Positions 23,601-33,218 of a DNA stretch of 64,000 bases are shown piece by piece. This stretch comes from Coniochaeta sp. PMI_546 (lineage: Eukaryota; Ascomycota; Sordariomycetes; Coniochaetales; Coniochaetaceae). A program made the position numbers and the translations under genes. The notes under the pieces are model-generated. The model did not search any database, was not told where the DNA came from, and saw only the letters and a program-made list of their open reading frames with translations. Position 1 is the stretch's first letter. Each line of letters opens with the position of its first letter. The stretch covers positions 1,798,001 through 1,862,000 of the forward strand of contig MU271146.1 in NCBI GenBank assembly GCA_021432605.1, written 5' to 3'.

Positions 23601-24826
23601 GCCACCAGGAGAGAGATCAGCGAAATTCCGTAGAATAGCTAAGAATGTTCGTCGTGAGAGCAACGAAGAGGTAGAGGTGCCTGTAGTGTAGCAATGGTGG
23701 TTCTGGTGAGCGAAAAGAATCGAGAATGAGAAAAAGGAGGTCGGGATTCGATGATGATGTTGAAGAAAGCTTTCCTCACTTTACCGCCACGGGAATCACG
23801 ATCGAAGTGGGGAATGGCGGGGAGGAAGGGCTGGGTCTTGCTGTTGTCGTAATTCTTGATTTTTCAGAGCACACAGCGCACACAAACCCAAGCGGATGCG
23901 GGGCAAGACTGGTAAAAATTCTTATCGATGGAAGCTCGGAAGAAGGAAGGAGCAAGGAAGATCAACGGGCTAACCGCCGCTAATAAGCGGGGCCGTAAAC
24001 ACCTCAGAGCTCATACTTGAGAGTTACCTCACCCAGCCAGCCCGGAGAGCTCGAGTTGTAGGTAACGTCGACGTCAAGACATGTCGGGTGCGGGCTAGGG
24101 TGATGCACACGACTACCACACGTACTGTGGTACACGTACTATATGCGTCGTAGAAAGTCTGAAGACGGGACGCGAGCAATGAAGGGTGTTTGTGGAGTTT
24201 GGAGCATCTGTAATCGGCCAGACTCTGGTACACAGACTTCTAGACTCCACCGGCAGACAGGCAAGCCACCTTCCGTGTCCTGCAACTCCCCTCTACCACG
24301 GTCGTTCTGGCGTGCGGCAAAGTGTTGATGTCGTGCAGACTTGCGGTCTGCAGACAACGTGCATCTCGAATCTCTGGCTGACGAAAATCCCCAGGAACAG
24401 GACAGCCGAGGGACCAGTAAGATGGACGGATGGGCACCTAGAAGCACATTAGGCTGTTCTCAGGTCTCCGATACTGAGATTCGTGATGGTCTGGCACGAT
24501 AACGCATGTCGACAATATCTCGAAGCGTCCAAAAGTTGCCGGTGCGGTTGCGGCGGCAGTACAGGCCCAGGAGGACATATTATGTCCGCCACCAGCATCT
24601 CTCCAGCAGCGCAAGGGGCGGTGCACTTATCTCCGACTTAGGTTTCTCTCGGTCCCGCGCCCGAAAACACGCCAGACAGGACCCATTGGAGATTCGAGCT
24701 TGGGGTGTTTCTGACTTTGGTGGCAGTAGCTCTCTTGACAATACCTTAGAGAACCGTTGACATTCCCGGCCGCTGGGCGTCACCAATTATCGAAGTCATG
24801 CTTAACTCTTATATTGTCGGCATGTT

Positions 24827-24844
24827 CCTAAACCCTAACCCTAG
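24827..24844. repeat. Short telomere-like tract (CCCTAA)n
   Basis: CCTAAACCCTAACCCTAG: about two and a half copies of the fungal telomere unit in the CCCTAA direction, inside the gene-poor stretch. It could be a telo-box type protein site, an interstitial relic or chance. Confidence 0.6.
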
Positions 24845-26649
24845 TTAGCAGTAAGTTTTTTCCTTGAAGCGTGTTCGATTTGTTAGTTGGGGCAGTCCGG
24901 CACGACTACATTGATGTTCGTAACACGCCCGTAACACCATTCTCCATGGTTGAACCACCCCTGGCCTCTGGTCTTCAATATAATACCTTCTCAGACTTTG
25001 CTGATGATTGCTTTACCTTGGTACTTTGGTGCGCTCTGGTAAGTTTGGTCTGCATTCGACACTCCTCGACTTCATTGCCAATCTTGTAGGTGATTCGATA
25101 TAGCTTACTGATCTAGTTGTATGTGGAGGCGGACTCATCGGCCTGCCCTCTGTAGGCAACACATACCTTGCGGACGAATGATTTAGTCGTTGAGGACAAA
25201 TTCAATCTCGCGATGATTGCGTGCTTTCGTAGTCTTCTGCAAGTGGCCTACAAAGGCCGGTTCATCACTGTTGTCATAATATATGTCTGGGTAGATTGAA
25301 ATGGTAGCAGGCGTAGACTTTGATGCAGCGTACTCATCTCCTGTCCAAGACACACTGACTCGAATAGTGAACCAGCACTGTTAATTCAGCATGCTAAAGA
25401 GCGTGTCTCTATCCTTGCCGACGTAATATGGCTTGCCGACGTTCGGTTTGCCCGCCATTTCGAGTTCGGGAAGAAGAACGACAGTTCTACCTTGGCTGCC
25501 CTGTACAAATTAGAACTGCAGGGAGATAGATGCACGTATGTGCTCTGCGAGCTCGATTGCTAAAAGGAGCACTTGAGTCTAATTTTGCAGAAGGTGTTTG
25601 TTATGTTTTATGCCCAAGTGCTAATAAGCCATGTGAGCTGCTCTACGCAACTTTCTATTTTTAGCGGTATACGACTGTCCACATTGGAGCTTTCCATTGG
25701 GTCACATCGTATTGAGCCACCTTGTCGTCCGTAACCAGTCATCATCGATTCTTCTAAATGTGACCTGAGTAACGGTATCCATCATGCCTACTTGTGATTT
25801 GATTACGAAATGGGAGACGGGCTATGTTGAGAGAAAGAAGGAGGTGAAGTACAGTATCTGACTTCTTTCCTTACACAATGCACTTTGTCGGTGAAGCAAC
25901 AATTTCACTTGTCCATTCAAGCATCTCGTAGTCTAGAGTCTACTTCAGGTTCAATTCGAAACCAGGTTAAGGTATACTAGCACATCCCAGTCAGGCCTGT
26001 TCTGACCGCACTTGAAGCTTACTACGCGAAGCTTTACTTTAAATTGCGGCTGGGGATAACTACTTTAATGTCTTCCTTTAGGTTAGACTACAGTCGACCC
26101 TTGGTCTTAGTATCAATTTGGTTTGTTTGATTAGCAAAAGCAGCTCTTGCCGGTGCCTATGTTGTGGAGTAGACTCTGCTGATTTAGCATCAATATTAGG
26201 GATGGATCCATTTGTGTTGTACGAAGTGAGGCCCGATACTGCACGCCATCAGTCAGCGATTGTCAGATTATGTCGCCGGCTTGGCGTCCCAAGGTAGGGG
26301 CCGGCAATGTCTCGGTATAGCTCTTGTCTAGGGAGAGGTATAATGAAAGATGACGCTCATGTTGTTACACATTGCAATGGAGACTAGTGTAGCCCTCAAG
26401 TTCTGTGCATGCTGCCGTGAGTCCCATAAAATTGTATGCGGTTCTCGGTTTGAAGGCTCTTCTCCCTCTCGCTTGTTGCATGACATGACAATCTCACATC
26501 ACATTCTCTCACCTGTCGTCTTCGTTCAAGACGCTTTGGTCACCCCGACGTATCATTGCTAAAATCTGACTTCAGCGCCCCTTTTACTCCATGTAAAGTG
26601 CAGAGTCCATGGCTAAGTACCTGTGTCAACAGACTGGGTCGTCTATAGA

Positions 26650-26656
26650 TATAAAA
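26650..26656 (+). promoter_or_regulatory. TATA box of secreted-protein gene
   Basis: TATAAAA within tctatagatataaaag, 131 bases before the ATG at 26787, followed by a CT-rich stretch and CAAAATC-type leader. Spacing and context suit a strong, regulated fungal promoter. Confidence 0.6.
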
Positions 26657-26786
26657 GACGACCAGCACCGTTCTCCTCGATCCTCTCTCATACCAAAATC
26701 AAACGGTCATCAAGTCATCGCACTTCACTTACAAGCTTAAGCAAACCCTTCGAGCACGCCTCAGTTTCATATTTCTGATCATCAAA

Positions 26787-27339
26787 ATGTTCAAGCAAGG
26801 CGCCGTTCTGTTTGCTGCCGTGGCGCTCTTCGTCACGAGCACTCTGGCTGGCGAGTATGTGATGTATACCCCGGATCTGATCTTGACGTGTGTTACTGAC
26901 TTTGTGATCACCGGAAACAGGGCCGTCCATCTTGCCAATTGTGGTTCCGACACCGGAAGTTTCATTCGGAGCGCCCTCTTCTACTATTCGGACGATTCTC
27001 AGTCAAACAGTGGCAACCCACCGCCGAGTCAAAATGCTGCCAATGCTAACGGCAACGGTGCTTTGGTGACGTGGGAGGGCCAAGCTATTAGTGGGAAGTT
27101 TGCCACTGGTGAGACCTTCACGAGTCACATTCAAGCTGGTGCCGGAGGCTTTGCTGTTGGCCAGTTCGCAGGCACTGGTAACAACAACGAGAGGCAATTC
27201 GTTTGCTTCCGAGACAACAACAGACAACTCTTCCGCACTACGCCTGCCAATGCCTGCTTCAGCATCTACTATTGCCTTGACGTGAGTTTCATATATCATC
27301 AAGACTGTGTAGCCGGTTACTAATTGTTGACAGGCTTGA
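26787..27339 (+). CDS. Small secreted cysteine-containing protein
   Basis: A 166-residue protein with a clear signal peptide (MFKQGAVLFAAVALFVTSTLA, cleavage near 21). The mature part has cysteines at 35, 52, 140, 157 and 163, an Asn/Ser/Gly-rich centre (SNSGNPPPSQNAANANGNG) and no family I recognise. Gene model: exon 26787-27281, intron 27282-27333 (GTGAGT..ACAG, branch TTACTAAT), then Ala and stop at 27339. If the intron is kept, the frame ends at 27323 and the tail becomes VSFIYHQDCVAGY, adding a sixth cysteine. It sits alone in a gene-poor stretch with a strong TATA box. Such features are common for host-interaction or cell-surface proteins in fungi, but no function is assigned. Confidence 0.78.
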
Positions 27340-28109
27340 TTTCGAATCTCGGCGTTGATTGAGTCCCCATGGGGAAGACCAACATCGTGGTTAAGAGGAA
27401 CTTTGGCGCAATGGAACGACTATGTGCGAGCAATTTATCATGATGTCGGATAACAATACTCATGATATTAGATACACAGGTGACGGTTCCCACATGACAG
27501 ATGTAAATTGATAGAGCTGCCCTCATCTCATCCGAATCCCGATGCGGGAGACCCTTCAAATATGTCATGGAATATGCATACGGTCACTCACCAAAAGATG
27601 AAAGGGGTAACACCTACGAGATTTGAAGTGTTTCTTATTGATCTTGTATTGGCTATCTGAGTTGCCGCAGAAGAGAGGAGGAGGCTCGCAATGCAGAAGC
27701 GCTACGAAAACATGGGCATGCAGGTGACTTAGACAGTTCAGCTGACATCCTTCCATTGCCTGGACGACCAACTCCAGTCTCAGTCCACCGTGATCCACCC
27801 TCAGAACGAGAAGAGTCAGGCATCCGCCCATTACTGCTGTCAAACCATTGCAACTTCACCAGCAATTTCGTGTCAGAGACCTTACCGCCCTCTTTGTCCT
27901 TGGGCTGCCGGGCATGCCGGTCTCCTTGTGGTGGTGTACCATGAGAACAGCAAAAAAAAAACACTCATACATCCATCCATTCACTGCGGCAGAGCGTTTA
28001 ATCGCCTAGCAAACCAGTTAGCATTGGGGGACCTTGTATATATCGCCGTAGCATATCTTACCGTGGAAAAGCGGGCATTCGTCCATCGACGCCGCGAACC
28101 TGAACCAGC
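27340..28109. other. Tail-to-tail intergenic spacer
   Basis: About 770 bases between the secreted-protein gene (plus) and the C2H2 gene (minus). Contains 3' UTRs and an A9 run at 27953-27961. The overlapping 90-130-codon frames on both strands have no protein-like features. Confidence 0.55.
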
Positions 28110-30598
28110 CTACCACCAGTTGAACTTCTTGGCGTCGGTGACCGTGTACACCTGCTCCTCCCTGGGCTGTTGTCCTGGATTTTGGGCTTGACGTGCGCGC
28201 TGCTCTTTACGGACCGACTCGACAGCTCGCGTCTCCGTCTCCTGCAGGAGCTTCCAGCGCTGTTCCTTAACCTTCTCCATTTTCTCCAGGAGTTGACGCT
28301 CCTCTTCCTCCAGCTTCTCCATATCCTCGTCTCCGACTATAGCAGACGGCTCTTGCTTGACCTGAACCCATTGCTGCTCAGCGCTCTTGCGCTCCGTAGA
28401 CTCTTCTTTGAACTTGCGCCCCTTCAGCATCTTGGCTTGTCTAATGCGCTCTTGCTCGGCTTCACGGGCCTCCACCTCCTCCACCTGGCGCTCGTGCTCA
28501 ATCTTGGTTTGCCAAGTGCGCGCCTGCTCCTTAGATTTCTCCTCCTCCATCTTCTTGTCCTGTTCCTTCTTAGTCTGCGCCACACGCTCGTCCTCCCTCT
28601 CTTTAGCCTTCTGCGCCTCAATCTGGCGCTCGTGCTCTTCCCAAAACCTCCGCTTCTCCTCCTGCTCATCGATAGCTCGCTCCTCCAGGGCAGCTGTAGC
28701 AGCCTTAAACTCATCAGAGCGACTGCGTCTCGTCTCTTTGGCGGGGCTTATGGCACCAAAGTTCGTCTTTGCTTCCTTCGAGACGGCGAACTGGACAGTG
28801 CCGTGCTCCAAGTCTTCACCGACCACGTCGAGCATACCAGCTAGAGCCTGCGAGAGGAAAATGCCATAGTTCTTGCCATGGCGGAAGCGGCATCGAATGC
28901 TCTGCGACTCGGTGTGGGCAATGAGGGCAGCGACAGTCTCGAACATGTCCTTGCAGCCTGGGCAGGGGTACAGGCATTTCTTCTCCTCCATGTGGGTACG
29001 CATGTGGTGCTTGAACTGACCGGGTTTCTTGAAGGATTTGCTGTGAGGGATTAGTGGCTGATCAGGATCTGTATTTTATGAGTGCAACTTACAAGCACTG
29101 CGGCATTGGGCACTTGTACTTGGCGACTATATTGTTCCAATAGCTCTGCACCTTGAAGTTCGGGTTCTCAGGGTTGTGAATGGCAGCAAATTTAGCAAAT
29201 GACTCCTTGACCTCGTCGAAGTCAGCCACGAGCGGTTTACTGTTGCCCTGAGCAGCGGCAGCAGCTCCAAGTCCCCTCGTGGCCGTGAGAGCCTGAGAAG
29301 TCTCGACAGATGTCAGTGCTTGAGAGCCCTTATTTGTACCGGAATTCGAGATGGTCTGAGTGGGCGGGCTCGCGAAGTCATGAGCTTGGGTGGCAGTGAT
29401 AGCCCTGTAGTTCCTCAGCGGCATCAAAGTACCAGGATTGTGGGCAGGTGTGAGACTACCGCCGTAAGACTTAGCAGGCATCATGGCTTCCGAGGTTTCT
29501 GCGATCATGACTGATGTACCCTCAGGAGGCAGGTCAACTCGAGGCGTCTTTGTAGGTGCGTCATCGGTTGTTCGCTCTAGGACAGCAGCTGCCGATGATC
29601 TCTCAATGGCCATGGCTGCTAAGGGATCAACGACGTTAGCGGTCACCGGAGACCGGGCACGGGGAGTGGAATTCATAGAGGTGGTAGGTGTCGGAGCGTG
29701 GGACGAAGCGCTGGTCGATATGCCAATCAAGTCATCGTTCTCCCAGGGATTGAAGAAGGCACTCCAAGGTCCGCGCCTACCACCGCCTCCCTCGTCATAT
29801 TCAATCAGAGATGGCTGAAGACCATCAATCTCAGCAGGGTCGAAGTCATCCAGGAGCGATACCTCGGTCTTGGAGGTGTTCTTTTCCCATTTCTCGCTGC
29901 TAATGGGCTGATGCGGCTCGGAGACCGGAGGCTGTGGTTTCTGGGGACTGACCTCTGCAGTCTGCGCCGCGGCGCTTGACTCTCCAATGCGACGGGCTTG
30001 TAGAACATTTTGGCAGTAGGCGTAGACATCCATGTTCTCACTCTCAAAGACCTCAAACTGGACGGGATAAGGCCGGACAGTGGCTTCCGCTTTCGGGCGG
30101 AGGGCCGCATTACGGGACATATAACCGGCTTCAGCTTCCTCATCATAGTCACCAAAGTGACGAGCCTGCAGTTCTTTGGCGAACCACAGCTTCTTCTCAC
30201 GCACCGCGTCGAGCTTCTTGGTATCAATGCGCGGGCACTGGTTCTGCTCGATATGGCGGACCATGTCCGTGGCACGGATAAAGCGCCTATTGCATGCGGG
30301 ACAGTCCAGCTTCTGGTCTTTCGGGTGATTCTGGGCATTCGTCAGTCAGTCACACACGTGAGTCCAACACGGAGCCTGTACTTACTCGCTTGGAATGCGC
30401 CTCCATGGCGTCGTGAGACTTGAAGTATTTTTTGCAGATTTGGCAGTGAATATGATGTCGCCAGTCAGAGAGCCGGTACTCGAGTCCCATGTGATCAACC
30501 ATGGCGGTCTCATTCGGAAACATCTTATCGCAATGAGGGCACCGGGCCCCCGGACTAGGCGGGCAATCCATCGAGGGCTCTAGCGAAGCTTGAGACAT
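28110..30598 (-). CDS. C2H2 zinc-finger protein with C-terminal coiled coil
   Basis: Three exons, 30598-30386, 30330-29093 and 29040-28110 (introns 55 and 52 nt), encode 793 residues. The N-terminus has a block of C2H2-like fingers: CPHCDKMFPNETAMVDHM (20-37), CQICKKYFKSHDAMEAHSKRNH (52-73) and CPACNRRFIRATDMVRH (81-97). A second block around 478-540 starts with CPMPQCF..FKHHMRTH (C478, C483, H496, H500), rebuilt across intron 2, followed by CPGCKDMFETVAALIAH. The middle (100-470) is disordered. Residues ~580-770 are a strongly charged E/K/R/Q coiled coil. The end is VTDAKKFNWW. No family name is known to me. Split finger blocks plus a coiled coil suggest a nucleic-acid-binding or scaffold protein rather than a classical transcription factor; that is inference. 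Confidence 0.85.
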
Positions 30599-31948
30599 CT
30601 TGTCTGGCGTTCACGGGACCGAGCTGAGCGAGAATGAATCAAGAATTCAAGGGTCGAAAAAAAACTTTGTGCCAATTATGATAGGCAGGAAAGAGGGACG
30701 ATATTATCAAAGTGTGCGATGACACCGGTGAAGTAACGCCGAGGCCGAGCACTGGCAAAACGCAGGCTGTGAGTGACGAAGAGAACGACGCCTTAGTGGC
30801 TCTCTACTAGCTAGTAAGGTGAAGTAACGCAAAGAGCCAAGGTAAAGTAATGAAGTGGCTCGGTGTTGTGGACAACAGGAATCAGTAAGATAAAATCTTG
30901 GAAGCGTTTGCTTAGCGTCGGTGTCCCCAAGTACGGCAGGAGGGTCAGGCTTCGGAAACCACATTAAGCCACTGATTTCCTAACTTGGAAGGCACTACAA
31001 CTCGGTGATGTTCGTGTAGGAAGGCGCGTTTCTCCTGACAGCCCTGAACACCGCACCAAGTTGCCAAAGGGTACGTATCGCAAAGCAACCCATTTTGATA
31101 GGAAAGGAGACAATGACACACCAACGATCTTGAGCATTCCATGGTACCTATGCCGATTGAATGTCGGTATTTTCAAAATGAGAACCTACATTCTCACCAT
31201 ATTCATGTCAAACCCTCTCTTATACACTGTATTGACGAGATGGTACAGACGCTCTTTGACCATATTTGAACGAGCTGGCAGATTGAATGAACAGCCAACG
31301 TCTCCCCTCCGAATGCAAAGCACAATTTGAAATGGACTTGCAATATGGTGTCATGTTTGTCCGATTTGCGAGGTCAATGAGCGAAACAAAAGACATCTAG
31401 GTTCCGATACTGTATTTCAACCGGATGTCGTTGACAGTCGGTTCCAGCTCCGTACGGCCCCACATGCCGTAGAGCCGCCATTGATCCTGCCGAGGCCGCT
31501 AACACGCTCCGCTAACACTAGGTAACCGCCCAAGTATCGGTGTTGGCTCCGGATCCCAATGACATAACCAGGAGATGCAAGTTTGCTTTATGTGATGGAA
31601 CGAAGCTCCAGTTGGTTAGTGCATATGACATTTTTCTCTTCTTTGAAAGAGAGATATCCCAAGGTAATAAAGGAACATGGAATGGTTTGGATTTATGTCA
31701 CTTTCTCAACGAGGAGATACGTATTCCAGAACCGGAATGGCGGGGCTGAGACCATGTGCTGTGGCTTGGTTAACTTATGGCAAGCTGTCTTTATTCAATG
31801 GCAGGAGTTTACCTGACATACCATCTACACCACACATGATACTTTGACCTCTTATAATCACAACTATAATAACAAATCCTATACCGTCTCTGAGTGTCTT
31901 CTACTTGTTCGCCTTCTCCCACGTCGTGATACCCGCCACTTTCACAAA
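30599..31948. other. Divergent intergenic region
   Basis: About 1.35 kb between outward-facing starts of the C2H2 gene (minus) and the E2 gene (plus); both promoters must lie here. An A9 run is at 30658-30666. A 70-codon frame at 31540-31749 is not convincing. No other element recognised. Confidence 0.55.
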
Positions 31949-32977
31949 ATGGCAACTCCCAAATTCAACTCCAAATCGCCCACGATCCGGCGCATAAGTC
32001 CGTCCCCATCTCCCTCCCCCTCATTGTCTCAGACTAGACTAACAAAATTGACCCCCCTCGCAGTGCGCGAAGCAGCCGAAATGTCTCAATCCCCGAGTCC
32101 AGACTACGTCGCCACCCCGCTGGAGACGGACCTCTTCGAGTGGCACTTCACCCTGCGCGGGCCCCCCAACAGCCCCTACGCGGACGGGATATACCACGGC
32201 CGCATCGTCCTGCCGCCAACCTATCCCCTCCGACCGCCCTCCTTCCGCTTCTCGACCCCGTCGGGGAGATTCGAGGCCAACCGCGAGATCTGCCTGAGCA
32301 TAAGCGGCCACCACGAGGAGACGTGGCAGCCCGCCTGGGGCGTGAGGACGGCGCTGGTCGCGCTGAGGAGCTTCATGGAGACGGACGCCAAGGGCCAGTT
32401 GGGAGGGCTGGATACCAGTGAGGCCGTGAGGAAGCGGTTGGCGTCCGAGTCCGGGGAGTGGAAATGCGGGGTCTGTAACGGGGGCAAGACCAACAGGGAG
32501 ATCATGGCGGAGCAGGAGGAGGTTGTGCGGCACCTGGACGAGGAGGAGGAGAGGACTGCGGGCGAGAAGAAGAGGAGGGAGGAGGTCGAGGTCCCGCCCG
32601 AGTTGAAGATGGGGTTTCGGGACGAGATGGAAAAGGCGGCTGCGGCTGAGAAGGCGGATGACGGTGTTGGCCGAGCGGGAGGGGGGTTGGATGAGGAGAG
32701 TGCGCAGCTCGCCGAGGGGTTTGTGCAAACTGCTCCGGTTGTTGCGGCACAGATGGAGAGGGCGGAGACGGCGAGTCTCCCTGCTAGGCCGGCGCAGACT
32801 GTACCGCAGCCGACAAGGACGGTACCGGTGCCTGGGCAGCAGCTAGTCGGTGTGCCGCAGGTCCAGCTGCAACAGCGTCGTGCTAACGACGGAGTGCCGA
32901 TGTGGATCGATCGGCTTATCGTTGTGCTCGGAGTCTTGCTTGCTGCCATGGTATTGAAGGTTTTCTTGGGAGCATGA
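31949..32977 (+). CDS. ER tail-anchored ubiquitin-conjugating enzyme E2 (UBE2J/UBC6 type)
   Basis: E2 of ER-associated degradation; catalytic domain in the cytosol, anchored by a C-terminal span. Exons 31949-31997 and 32064-32977 give 320 residues. The splice makes SPTIRRIMREAAEM, the expected N-terminal helix. Catalytic cysteine C93 in EICLSISGHHEETWQPAW, the UBE2J signature that replaces the usual HPN motif; FEWHFTLRGPPNSPYADG is also typical. The centre has a CGVCNGG pair, then a charged linker. The C-terminal anchor is IDRLIVVLGVLLAAMVLKVF (~296-316). The UBE2J1-like cysteine context separates it from canonical Ubc6 by length of the linker; I keep the call at the group level. The 66-nt intron has no stop in frame (see findings). 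Confidence 0.93.
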   Translation: MATPKFNSKSPTIRRISPSPSPSPSLSQTRLTKLTPLAVREAAEMSQSPSPDYVATPLETDLFEWHFTLRGPPNSPYADGIYHGRIVLPPTYPLRPPSFRFSTPSGRFEANREICLSISGHHEETWQPAWGVRTALVALRSFMETDAKGQLGGLDTSEAVRKRLASESGEWKCGVCNGGKTNREIMAEQEEVVRHLDEEEERTAGEKKRREEVEVPPELKMGFRDEMEKAAAAEKADDGVGRAGGGLDEESAQLAEGFVQTAPVVAAQMERAETASLPARPAQTVPQPTRTVPVPGQQLVGVPQVQLQQRRANDGVPMWIDRLIVVLGVLLAAMVLKVFLGA

Positions 32978-33218
32978 TTTACGGAAGAATGGCGTTTCGG
33001 CATGGACATGGGACAGCTAGGCGTTTCCATCTGCGAGATAAGCAGAAATTGTCAGGGCGTTCGGTAGATATCATGGTAATCGACGTGCATTAGACTCAGG
33101 TGGCATATCCAACTCCCCGATGGATTGGGCTAGCTATGGTGTTTACCGTCATAATACATTCGCAGCGGTTTTAATAAGCGCTGACTGTAAAGATAGGAGG
33201 CCCAAAGGACAGTTCAAT

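Larger units (their letters stand above)
23601..26786. other. Gene-poor, A+T-richer stretch
   Basis: About 3.2 kb with no ORF longer than 102 codons, containing the presumed ODC promoter, a short telomere-like tract and the promoter of the secreted protein. The part 24450-26600 is visibly richer in A+T than its neighbours and full of stops in all frames. One open piece at 24871-25021 (...SGLQYNTFSDFADDCF...) ends in a clean GTAAGT donor and could be a remnant of a secreted-protein gene, but I cannot continue it. No transposon domain was recognised. Confidence 0.5.

Noticed and set aside
31540-31749. 70-codon plus-strand frame
   Set aside because: Short, isolated and without homology signal by eye; lies in the shared promoter region.
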